In this document: positions 45,175 through 56,279 of the stretch, in pieces | Layout: every line of letters begins with the position of its first letter | How positions within the stretch are numbered: position 1 is the stretch's first letter | DNA from: Chionoecetes opilio | Lineage: Eukaryota; Arthropoda; Malacostraca; Decapoda; Majidae | Length of the DNA: 64,000 nucleotides | NCBI GenBank assembly: GCA_016584305.1 | Contig: JACEEZ010007210.1 | Span: forward strand, 35,736-99,735 | Direction: 5' to 3' | Made by a program: the position numbers and the translations under genes | The notes under the pieces: model-generated | The model's database searches: none | Told to the model about the DNA's origin: nothing | Seen by the model: only the letters and a program-made list of their open reading frames with translations

Positions 45175-48100
45175 CACCACCACCACATCTGCTGCCCACC
45201 ACACACCACCACACCTTCTGCCCCCCCCCCCCACCACCACCAAAACTGCCTGGCATCTGCTGCCCCCCCACACCACCACCACAACTGCCTGGCATCTGCT
45301 GCCCCCCAATACCACCACCACAACTGCCTGGCATCTGCTGCCCCCCCCCCCACACTACCACCACAACTGCCTGGCATCTGCTGACCCCCCACACCACCAC
45401 CACAACTGCCTGGCATCTGCTGCCCCACCCATACCATCACCACAGCTGCCTGGCATCTGCTGCCCCCCCCTATACCACCACCACAACTGCCTGGCATCTG
45501 CTGCCCCCCCCATACCACCTCCACAACTGCCCGGGATCTGCTGCCCCCCACACCCCCACCACCACAACTGCCTGGCATCTGGCCCGCCCCCCACCCACCA
45601 CCACCACAACTGCCTGACATCTGCTGCCCCCCCCCCATACCACCACCAAAAACTGCCTGGCAAACTGCTGCCCCCCACACCACCACCACCACCACAACTG
45701 CCGGCATCTGCTGCCCCCCACACCACCACCACCACACTCCTGGCATCTGCTGCCCCCCACACCCCACCACCACAACTGCCTAGCATCTGCCTGCCCCCCC
45801 CCCACACCCACCCCACAACTGCCGGCATCTGCTGCCCACCACACACCACCACTACAACTACCTGCATCTGCTGCCCTCCACACACCACCACTACAACTGC
45901 CTGGCATCTGCTGCCCCCCCCCACCACCACCCAACTGCTGGCATTGCTGCCCCCCCACACCACCACCACAACTGCCGCATCCCTCTTCCCCCCCACACCA
46001 CCACCACAACTGCCTGGCATCTGCTGCACCCCCACCCCACCCCCCACAACTGCCTGGCATCTGCTGCCCCCCCACCCCACCACCACAACTGCCTGGTATC
46101 TGCTGCCCCCCCACAAACCAACCCCCACTACAACTGCCTGGCATCTGCTGCCCCACACACACCACCTACAACTGCCTGGCATCTGCTGCCACCCCACACA
46201 CCACCACCACAACTGCCTGGCATCTTCTGCCCCCCCACACCACCACCACATTGGGCCTGGGATCTGCTTCCCCCCCCACCACCACCACAACTGCCTGGCA
46301 TCTGCTGCCCCCCCCACACACCACCACTGCAACTGCCTGGCATCTGTTGCCCCCCACACCACCACCACAACTGCCTGGGCCCTCTGTCCCCCCCCACGCC
46401 ACCACTACAACTGCCTATTTTCTGCTGCCCCCACACACCACCACTACAACTGCCTGGTATCTGTGCCCCCCACACCAACCACCCACAACTGCCTGGTATC
46501 TGCTTTCCCCCCACCACACCACACACAACTGCCTGGCTCTGCTTCCCCCCCACCACCACCACACAACTGCATGGCATCTGCTGCCCCCCACACACCACCA
46601 CTACAACTGCTTGGCATCTGCTGCCCCCCCACACACCACCACAACTACCTGGTATCTGCTGCCCCCACACCACCACCACAACTGCCTGGGATCTGCCGCC
46701 CCCCACTACACCCCACAACTGCCTGGCATTTGCTGCCCCCCACACACCACCACTACAACTGCCTGGCTTTGCTGCCCCCCACACACCACCCCTACAACTG
46801 CCTGACATCTGGGTTTTCCCCCCACACACCACCACAAATGCCTGGCATTTTCTGCCCCCACACACCACCACGTACACACAATGGACATCTGCTGCCCCCC
46901 ACACACCACCAAAACTGCCTGCATCTGCCTGCCGCCCACACAACCCACCACTACAGCTGCCCTGCCCTCTGCTGTCTCCCCCACACCACCACTACAACTG
47001 CCTGCATCTGCCCCCCCACCCACCACCACAACTGCCTGGCATCGCTGCCCCCCCCCCCCCCCCACACCACTAAACTACCCCGGTATCTGCTGCCCCCCAC
47101 AACCACCACCACAACTGCCTGGCATCTGCTGACACCCACACACCACCACCACAACTGCCTGGGATCTCTGCCCCCCACACCCCCACCACAACTGCTTGGG
47201 ATCTTCTCTCCCCCACCACCCACCACACAACTGCCTGGCATCTGCTGCCACCCCCCCCACCACCACCAACACAACTGCCTGGCATCTGCTGCCCCCACAC
47301 CACTACACCACCACAACTGCCTGGCTCTGCTGCCCCCACACCACCACCACCACAAATGCCTGGCATCTGCTGCCCCCCACACCACCACCACCATAAACTG
47401 CCTAGCATCTGCTGCCCCCTCCACACCCCACCACACTGCCTGGCATCTGCTGCCCCCCCCACCACCACCACAACTGCCTGGCATCTGCTTCCCCCCCACC
47501 CCCACCACCACAACTGCCTGGCATCTGCTTGCACCCCCACACCACCCAACCCAACTGCCTGGCATCTGCTGGCCCCCCACACCACCACCACAACTGCCTT
47601 GGTATCTGCTGCCCCCCGCACCACCACCACTACAACTGCCTGCATCTGCTGCCCCCCACACACTCCCCCTACAACTGCCTGTCATCTGCTGCCACCCCAC
47701 ACACCACCACCACAACTGCCTGGCATTGCGGCCCCCCCCACACCACCACCACAATTGCCTGGCATCTGCTTCCCCCCCACAACCACCACCACAACTGCCT
47801 GGCATCTGCTGCCCCCCCAGACACCACCACTGCAACTGCCTTGGCATCTGTTGGCCCCCCACACCACCACCACAACTGCCCCGGCATCTGCTTCCCCCCC
47901 CACACCACCACTACAACTGCCTAGGATCTGCTGCCCCTCACACACCACCACTACAAACTGCCTGGTATCTGCTGCCCCCCCCCCACACAACCACCACAAC
48001 TGCCTGTATCTGCTGCCCCCTACACACCACCACTACAACTGCCTGGCATCTGCTTCCCCCCCAACACCACCACAACTGCCTGGCATCTGCTGCCCCCCAC

Positions 48101-49690
48101 ACACCCCCACCCAAAAACTGCTTTGGCATCTGCTGCCCCCCACACCACCACCACAACTGCCTGGCATCTGCTGCACCCCCACACCACCAACACAACTTTC
48201 CTGGCTTGCCTGCCCCCCCCACACCACCACCACAACCCGCCCCGGTATCTGCTGCCCCCCACACCACCCCCCACTACCCAACTGCCTGCATCTGCTGCCC
48301 CCACACACTCCCACTACAACTGCCTTGTCATCTGCCCGCCACCCACATACCACCACCACAACTGCCTGGCATCTGCTGCCCCCCCACACCACCACCACAA
48401 TTGCCTGGCATCTGCTTCCACCCCACACCACCACCACAACTGCCTGGCATCTGCTGCCCCCCACACACCACCACTGCAACTGCCCGGCATCTGTTGCCCC
48501 CCCACACCACCACCACAACTGCCTGGCATCTGCTTTCCCCCCCACACCACCCCTACAACTGCCTAGTATCTGCTGCCCCTCCCCACACCCCCACTACAAC
48601 TGCCTGGTATCTTTCTGCCCCCCACAAACACCCACCACAACTGCCTGGACTGCTGCCCCCCACACACCACCACTACAACTGCCTGGCATCTGCTTCCCCC
48701 CCACACCACCACCACAACTGCCTGGCATCTTGCTGCCCCCCACACACCACCACTACAAATGCTTGGCATCTCTGCCCCCCCCACCCCCACCACCACAACT
48801 GCCTGGTATCTGCCCGCCCCCCCACACCACCACCACAAATGCCTGGTATCTGCTGCCCCACTACAACCACCACAACTGCCTGGCATTTGCTGCCCCCACA
48901 CACCCCCACCTACAACTGCCTGGCATTTGCTGCCCCCCACACACCACCACTACAACTGCCTGACATCTGCTGCCCCCCACACACCCCCCACAACTGCCTG
49001 GCATTTGCTGCCCCCCACACACCACCACCACAACTGCTTGCATCTTCTGCCCCCCACACCACCACCACCACAACTGCCTTTGGGACTGCTGCCCCCCCCA
49101 TACCCCCACCACAACTGCCTGGCATCTGCTGCCCCCCACACCCCTACCACCACACAATGGCCCCCTGTGCATCTGCTGCCCCCCACACACCACCACCACA
49201 ACTGCCTGGCATCTACTGCCCCCCACACCAAACCCCCACCCTAACTGCCTAGCATCTGTTGCCCCCCTCCACACCACCACCACAACTGTCTGGCCTCTAG
49301 GCCCCCCACACACCACCACCACAACTGCCTGGCATCTCCCGCCCTCCACACACCACCCAACAACTGCTTGGGATCTGCTGCCCCCCACACACCACCAATA
49401 CACTGCCTGCATCTGCTGCCCCCCACACACCACCACTACAATTCCTGGCATCGCTGCCCCCCACACACCACCACCACAAATGCTTGGCAACTCTGCCCCA
49501 CACACACCCCCACCACAACTGCCTGGCATCTGCTGCCCCCACACCACCAATACAACCCGCCTTGGCTCTGCTGCCCCCACACACCACCACCACAACTGCC
49601 CTGCCATCTGCTGCCCCCACACACCACCACCACAAAAGGCCTGGCATCTGCTGCCCCCCAACCCCCACCACCTGCTGGCCACCGACCACC
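45175..49690 (+). repeat. Giant minisatellite, 40-bp unit, ~110 copies
   Basis: The unit is ACAACTGCCTGGCATCTGCT plus GCCCCCCACACCACCACC (about 40 bases, C-run and ACC count variable). Variants include GGTATCTGCT, GGGATCTGCT, GCTTCCCCCC and CACTACAACTG. The unit has no stop codon in most frames of either strand, so ORFs up to 1,102 codons (45,944-49,252 plus) and 337 codons (45,355-46,368 minus) arise by chance. The unit is 3n+1 bases, so translations cycle through three phases. It shows none of the signs of a real gene. Confidence 0.97.
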
Positions 49691-50540
49691 CATTGCTACC
49701 ACAGCACATCGTGTCCCCCCCACACACCACTTTCCATCAACCTTGGAAAAACCACTTATATAACATCGCGCCAGCGAACCCCACACAGCGCCACTGAGTA
49801 AGCTCATTCCACTCCTCTTCACTTATTTCGGTTATTATTACATGTCCTTACTCTTGCACATATAAATGATCACAAAGTAGTATTCACCATCAGAACTTAC
49901 CTATATAAGTGCTAGATTTATGAAATCAGCTACAGGAGACGGTGTTCCTTCCCGTAACCATCTCTGGTAAATTTGCTGGCCGCTACTAGACACAGGGAGC
50001 ACTCATAGGTTACCAGGAGATTTGCAATATCGTAAGTGTTTGCTGAATAGGATCTTGCCATGTGGGCGAAAGTACGAGGAAATTTACCAGAGTTTTACCT
50101 AGTAAATGGTTTGCTGAATCCACCCCTTAGTTTATGTCCCTTAGTATTGTCATCTCTCTTTCTCTCTCTCACTCGGGAATTCAGCTTAATTTTCTTTCTT
50201 TATCTCATTCTCTCTAATCTCTTACAGTCCATTGATGTGCTGTATCTCTTATGTCTCTTATCTTACTATCTTTAATCTTATTCCTCTTGTGTACCTGTTA
50301 TCTGAAGAATGATCATAAACATTAAGAGCATTTATGAGTAAAAGTTCTTAAGTCTAATGTTAAGCTTATGAGTAAATATTTTAATATAAGCAAACTCAAA
50401 ATTGCCCTAAGCTATGGAAATAAAATTGCGTATCAGATTTTTTTCTGATTTAAATATTTTTTTTTTTTTTACCTAATTATGTTTTTTTGCAAGAACCTCA
50501 TTATTTTCTTTTTTTCTTTCCTTCTTTCCTTTCTTCCTTC
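49691..50540. other. No gene seen
   Basis: Unique-looking AT-rich sequence between the minisatellite and a (GA)n tract. It includes T runs at 50,437-50,470 and pyrimidine-rich text at 50,500-50,540. Confidence 0.5.
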
Positions 50541-50554
50541 ATTCAGGGGGAAAG

Positions 50555-50565
50555 AGAGTGAGAGA

Positions 50566-50598
<33 letters not shown>

Positions 50599-50613
50599 GG
50601 GAGAGAGAGAGAG

Positions 50614-50664
<51 letters not shown>

Positions 50665-50702
50665 AGAAAAGAGAGAGAAGAGAGGAGAGAGAGAGAGAGA
50701 GA
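50555..50702. repeat. (GA)n microsatellite
   Basis: GA repeats with GGGGA and GAAAA interruptions. Confidence 0.97.
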
Positions 50703-50881
50703 GTTACTTACTTACTATTTAGTAATTATCTTACAAGGCATAGCTTTTGGATAGATGTCCCCGAGACAGGGGACATCTTTGCTTCTGCCACTTAATGCAT
50801 TCATCAACCTCCTTACCAATTGTAGCCCCATGTCAACCATGATGAAAGTTGTTTAAATAAAAATAAAAAAAATAAAAAAAG

Positions 50882-50886
50882 AAGAG

Positions 50887-50919
<33 letters not shown>

Positions 50920-50969
50920 AAAGAGAGAGAGAGAGAGAGAAAAGAGATAGAGAGAGAGAGAGAGAGAAA

Positions 50970-51006
<37 letters not shown>

Positions 51007-51015
51007 GAGAGAGAG
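50882..51015. repeat. (GA)n microsatellite abutting CR1 tail
   Basis: GA repeats preceded by AAAATAAAAAAAA. They run directly into the octamer tail of the CR1 element at 51,016. Confidence 0.97.
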
Positions 51016-51356
51016 AACATAAGAACATAAGAACATAAGAAATAAGGAAGCTACAGGAGGCCGCGAGGCCTACACGTGGTAGTTCCTGTCACCTAACACT
51101 ACCTACATCCACCTTTCATCCCCATCCATGAACCTATCTAGCTCCCTTTAAAGCCCCCCAATGACTCAGCACTAACTAACTGTCTACTGAAACCATTCCC
51201 TTTTCATTCACCACCCTATTTGTGAACCAGTTTTTCCCTTTATTCCTTTCTAAATCTACGCTTTTCCAGCTTGAATCCGTTACTTCTTTTTCTACCCTGG
51301 TTTTAAAAGCCGTAAGAACTTTTCCTACCTCTCCTTTATTAAATCCCTTTACCACT

Positions 51357-52502
51357 TCAAACTTCTATCAGATCACCCCTTACTCTGCGTCTCTCGAGTG
51401 AGTGTAATTTTAATAACTTCAATCTCCTCTCATAACTAAAGTTACGCAGCCCTTGTATCATTTTGGTCATCCTTCTCTGCACTTTTTCTATCAACACTAT
51501 ATCCATCCTGTAATATGGAGACCAAAACTGAACTGCATAGTCTAGGTGAGGCCTGACTAGAGCCAGATAAAGCTTTAGAATAACTTCCGCACTTCTACTT
51601 TTAACACTTCTGGTAATGAATCCTAATACTCTATTAGCTCTATTTCTGGCCTCAATACATTGTTTCCTAGGTCGGAGGTCTGGGCTCACCCTCACTCCAA
51701 GATCTTTTTCACCTTCTGATCTTTTCAGCGATACATTGCTTATGGTGTATCTATTACCAGGGTTTTTTCTATCAACATTCATAACGCTACATTTATCGAT
51801 ATTAAATTCCATCTGCAATCTGACTGCCCACTCGTTAAGTTTATTTAAGTCTCCCTGCAATATGCTTACGTCAGACTGTGATCCAATAATCCTACCTAAT
51901 TTAGTATCATCAGCAAACTTGCTGATATCACTGCTAATCCCACTATCCAAGTCGTTGATTTAAATAAAAAATAGTAATGGGCCCAAAACAGACCCTTGTG
52001 GAACTCCACTTGTCACCAGTCCCCATTCAGATTTGAAACCATTAATTGTAACCCGTTGTTGCCTATTATTTAGCCAAGCTCTGATCCAATGAAGAACCTT
52101 CCCATCTATACCATGAGCCCTAACCTTATTTAAGAGTCGCTCGTGTGGTACTTTGTCAAATGCCTTACTAAAGTCCAGATGTATAATATCATAATCCTTA
52201 TCATTATCTGCCGTCTCATAAACTTTCCTATAAAAACTCAATAAATTGGTGAGACATGACCTACCCTAGGTGAATCCATGTTGTGAATCATTGCTCAAAC
52301 TATGTTTATCTAAGTGCTCTGTAATGTTTTTTGCAATAATAGATTCCAGTAATTTACCCACCACTGATGTTAGACTTACGGGTCGATAATTTGACTTAAG
52401 TCCACTGTCTCCCTTCTTAAATTTGGGAACAACATTTCCTTCCTTCACAATAATTGGCACAGTCGGGGGCCCTATCCTCACCGATTTTCTAAAAATGTGC
52501 AC
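51357..52502 (-). pseudogene. CR1 LINE ORF2 reverse transcriptase, three broken frames
   Basis: Minus-strand pieces in order: GNVVPKFKKGDSGLKSNYRP and VSLTSVVGKLLESIIAKNI with SQHGF (52,266-52,502); DIIHLDFSKAFDKVPHERLL, NNRQQRVTINGFKSEWG and SGVPQGSVLGPLLFFI (51,960-52,241); then SKFADDTKLGRIIGSQS with the catalytic pair near 51,910, EKDLGVRVSPDLRPRKQC, LVRPHLDYAVQFWSPYYRMD and SYERRLKLLKLHSLERRRVR (51,357-51,950). A stop or shift lies between each piece (near 52,260 and 51,957). Downstream C-terminal words continue in poor frames to about 51,120. All RT blocks are present, so only the small breaks inactivate it. Confidence 0.9.
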
Positions 52503-53201
52503 TACGACCCACTAACAACCCTCCTTGCATTCTTATACCCTGGGATACACTAATCTGGTCCTAGGCTATTTAATTTTTTTTTCATTTTTTATATACCCCT
52601 CCTCCACCATTTCCTAGGTATCACAATATTCTTTGAGTTCTCCTCATCCTTTCCTTTAACATCTGTTCACTATCACGTACGTCTTTGTAATCCTCCTCCG
52701 TAAAAACACTTAAGAAATAATCATTTAGAGTCCCTACACATATCCTCATCACGTATTTAAGACCTCACTCCTGTCCTGACCTTACGGCCCAACTAATTCC
52801 CTTGTCTTTGTTTTATAACCTGGATACAACCCCTTTGGGTCCCTTTTTCGCCTGTTTCTGCTACTTTAATCTCATAATTTGTTCTTAGCAACTCGAGTTA
52901 ATTTCTTCAACTGTCCTACAATCACGTTATACTGTTTTTTTTTTACCATGACTTCTTTGAACCTAAATTAACATGTTCCTTTATTACTCTAATTTGTATT
53001 TTAACTTGGTTGGTCATCCCATTTTGGATCACTCTTCCTGGGACCGTATTTCCCTATAAGGAAAATATTTCTTTTTTCTGTCCGTCAATTATATTCCTTC
53101 AAATGAGGTATAATCCTCTTCAGCCTCGACGCTCACTTCCCTTTCTAACTCTCTAAACTACCTTCTCGCCCTGAACCTCACGTCCCTGTCTAACCGACTC
53201 T

Positions 53202-53257
<56 letters not shown>

Positions 53258-53700
53258 GTTTTTTTTTTTTTTGTTATTTTTTGGTTGTTGTTGTTTTTTT
53301 TTTTTTTTTTTGGGTTTTTTGTTTTTATCTAATCAATCCATGGAACTCACTACCAACATCTGACCGCTGCCAATTACCTCCAAGTGCCTTCCTAATATCC
53401 TCAAATAATTGGCCTATCCTTTTCTGTCGCGCCCTGTCCTGGGAAAAATGTCTTCTCTTCCATCCCATACCTCTTATTAATAACCTACAGGTGTCTTCTT
53501 AATCCCCATAATTGGCCTTTCTGAAATTAGGTTATTCGCTGCCTATGCCACTTAATTTTCCAACTTCCCCATTTTAGCTAAATCTGATCTCATAATGTCG
53601 CTTTATCTTATTCCCCCCTACCTCCACCTTTGTAACTAAATCGTCTCTATTTGTCAGCCATAGATCTAGAATATTATCTCCTTTAGTAAACTCCTTGATT
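52503..53700 (-). pseudogene. CR1 linker between EN and RT, heavily decayed
   Basis: Lies between readable RT and EN parts of the same element. Plus-strand text is pyrimidine-rich with long T runs and no frame over ~70 codons. I read only scattered linker-like words. A poly(T) block at 53,204-53,328 interrupts it. Confidence 0.5.
53204..53328. repeat. Poly(T) block
   Basis: About 52 uninterrupted T then GG, 13 T, G, and mixed T/G runs. It sits inside the CR1 element, so it is either an inserted A-tail (on minus) or a sequencing or assembly artefact. Confidence 0.9.
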
Positions 53701-54130
53701 GCTTGACTTACGAAGTTATCCTGGTTATTTAACAATCATCTGCAATCGCTGTCACCTATGATTTAAATCCCAGTCTATATCCCTAAGAATTAAAATCTCC
53801 CCCACGCATAATCGATATATCTTCAAGGCCTTGTGTATTTTCTTCCCATATAGGACTGAATCCTCTTTACAAAGGTTTGGAGGCCTATTCACTACCACCA
53901 ACCATTTTCCTCATTTTCCCTCCGTAACCTCTACCCATATAAACTCTATGGCTTGTCATCTGTTTTTTATAAACATTGTTAGCACAACACTGCATGCTCT
54001 CTTGCATAAAGCGCACTCTCCTCCTCGTCTGCCTAACTCTGTCCTTGGTGAACATAACTTTATACCCCCCAGCTATATCGACTTCCGTAGTCGAATACCT
54101 TTCCTTGATATATCCAACCATGTTTATTGT
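53700..54130 (-). pseudogene. CR1 LINE endonuclease remnant
   Basis: The minus-strand frame 53,885-54,121 reads GGYKVMFTKDRVRQTRRRVRF then MQESMQCCANNVYKKQMTSH. This corresponds to the endonuclease segment GY-x-FRKDR...RGGGVALYV-E-(I/L)QC of CR1 elements with the GGG turned to RR by shifts. The GDFN and SDH blocks are not clearly readable. Confidence 0.6.
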
Positions 54131-54269
54131 AATGCCTATTTCTCAAAATCCTCTACACTATTAATTCCTCTCAGGAAATCCCTATCTTTATTTAAATACT
54201 CCTACAGTTTGTATAGTAAACCTCAAGCAACTCCTCTTTTTTTTGTTAATTTTCCCCTTTTATCTTAAC

Positions 54270-54930
54270 TAAACCCCTCCTCTCTCTCTCTTCTTACGAA
54301 TCCATTTAGGTCCCGGCCTTCTGAAACTCCTCCTAGTGTCGCAGGTTTCCTTACCCACGACCTCCGTGTCTAAACCCCGGTTCTCATCTATAAAAAAACC
54401 TGCATGGCATCTTACCTCCCTTTCAAGATTCAGACAGATCGAACTCCTTTCTCCTCCGGAAAAGTGCACCCCGTCCCTGCCGTAGAGGTGGTTATGCCCG
54501 AAAAGAGGTCCCATCTGTCACAAAGGCCCGAACCATTGGCCTTGCAATGAAGTGCCAGTCCGGCAAGTATCACAGCAATAGAATAGCCCTGAGTGACAAC
54601 ATGTCGTCAACAAAGCGTCTTGGAAGACACCACACACAGTACAGGGACCCCACCCTGTGCCCCTAACTTACCTACAGCTTCCTTGAACCAGCCGTAGGCA
54701 ATTCCTCACTTCCTTACACACTCAAACATCATTCCCCCACGCTTCAGGCAGTACGATGGGCTTTTTTCCCTTGGTCCGCCATGCACTCAACTTCTTGTCA
54801 CTAACATAACCTAGATCCTTCCCTGGGTAAACTCCGCGACTGTCATGCGCATATCCCTTCTCTGTCCCACAGAACTTGCTGTTCAAGATGCCTAACCTGA
54901 TGTCACCAATAACCAGATTTACCTTCGAGT
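54270..54930 (-). pseudogene. CR1 LINE ORF1, SGNH-hydrolase (esterase-like)
   Basis: Minus strand, broken frames: LVIGDIRLGILNSKFCGTEK (near 54,890; block I GDS has become GDI), GYVSDKKLSAW, KPIVLPEAWGNDV (near 54,740; block III G-x-N-D), then LALHCKANG near 54,545, WDLF-like text, and LYGRDGVHFSGGER (near 54,475; block V with Asp and His). The order and spacing match an SGNH hydrolase. The nucleophile Ser is lost, so the copy is dead. A basic frame upstream (EPARRRREKKGK, ~55,040) may be the start of ORF1. Confidence 0.75.
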
Positions 54931-55100
54931 ACTGATGTATCGTCTACCTTCCTAACCTCCGTATACCCGTATATCGGGGCTCTTGTTGCAGCCCCGAGAG
55001 TACCTGAAATTAGTTCGTGGCACACAAATGGTCCATGTTTACCTTTTTTTTCTCTTCTCCTTCTGGCCGGCTCCATGATCAACGACCTTTCCAAAACCAA

Positions 55101-55565
55101 TCCCTGGTGAACTTACTAGGAACCTTAGTAGTCGCTTGAAGTCCATCTCGCTCTGGTACCTATAGGCACATCACTCGCATGTCCCCTCCACTCGCTCCAA
55201 CTTGGGACCTTTACCCTCCACACTTAAGAGAACGTATCTCTATTTCCCTTTCCTTCCTGCTTCTTCACAACGTGTTTTCATCGTTCACCTCACTTGCAAA
55301 GCTCCTTTTCAGGTCTTCGATCGCCTCCAGAATAGTCTTAAGCGCCCTCACCACACCCTTCCCTACACTCTCCCTCGCCCTTCTACCTCCCTTAACCTCA
55401 GCCTCCTTCACTCCTACAACACTCCACTCTCCAATCCCAGCCCCAACCACAACACCACTTCAACTCTCCGCCTCCACAACCTCCACATCACAGACGTAAG
55501 CCATTCTAGAATTCCTAGAGCTAAACAAGGACAACCTCACTCCACGGAGACGTCAGGTCGACTGT
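55101..55565. other. No gene seen
   Basis: C/T-rich sequence. The plus-strand ORFs of 106 and 193 codons have composition driven by CTCC/CCAC words and by the (GA)n that follows. I cannot exclude that it is 5' sequence of the adjoining CR1. Confidence 0.45.
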
Positions 55566-55567
55566 AT

Positions 55568-55629
<62 letters not shown>

Positions 55630-55636
55630 GCGAGAG

Positions 55637-55673
<37 letters not shown>

Positions 55674-55687
55674 TAGAGAGGAGAGAG

Positions 55688-55785
<98 letters not shown>

Positions 55786-55802
55786 AAGAGAGAGAGAGAT
55801 AA

Positions 55803-55857
<55 letters not shown>
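55566..55857. repeat. (GA)n microsatellite
   Basis: GA repeats with GAA, GGA, GTA and GATA interruptions over ~290 bases. Confidence 0.97.
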
Positions 55858-55860
<3 letters not shown>

Positions 55861-56028
55861 TTCTGTGAATTGGATATGGGAAGGGGGGTGGAGGGGTACT
55901 AGGATGGAAGAGATAAAGACTTGTGAGATGGAGGGAGAGGAGGGAGGGGAAGGAGAGAGAGAAGGAAGTATTTATAACGAAGCCCGACGGAATCTCATTG
56001 TGTCTGTGTAGTGACATTATTTGTCCTT

Positions 56029-56029
<1 letters not shown>

Positions 56030-56068
<39 letters not shown>

Positions 56069-56107
56069 AGAGAGGAGAGAAAGAAGAAGAGAGAGAGAAG
56101 AAGGAGA

Positions 56108-56182
<75 letters not shown>

Positions 56183-56200
56183 GAGAGAGGAGAGAGAGAT
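56030..56200. repeat. (GA)n microsatellite
   Basis: GA repeats with AAGAAG and GATA interruptions. It lies just beyond the 3' end of the I-type LINE. Confidence 0.97.
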
Positions 56201-56279
56201 CAGAACAAATCAAACGTTTATGTGAATAATGCACTTATACACAAACATATATAATTAAGGGTACAAAAATAGACGAAGG

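Larger units (their letters stand above)
51016..55100 (-). mobile_element. CR1-clade LINE, near full length but decayed
   Basis: Minus-strand element. Its 3' end is a tandem octamer, CATAAGAA read on the plus strand (51,017-51,045), matching the short-octamer tails of CR1 elements. Upstream in element order are the RT (51,357-52,502), a long linker, an endonuclease remnant (~53,700-54,130) and an esterase-like ORF1 (~54,270-54,930). About 4.1 kb remain. It differs from the 34-37.9 kb CR1 in sequence and age. Confidence 0.85.

Noticed and set aside
45355..46368. Gly/Trp/Val-rich minus-strand ORFs of the minisatellite
   Set aside because: Shadow of the same tandem array.
45944..49252. 1,102-codon plus-strand ORF
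   Set aside because: It is the translation of a 40-bp minisatellite. The opposite strand is also open, the unit is not a multiple of three, and no domain is present.
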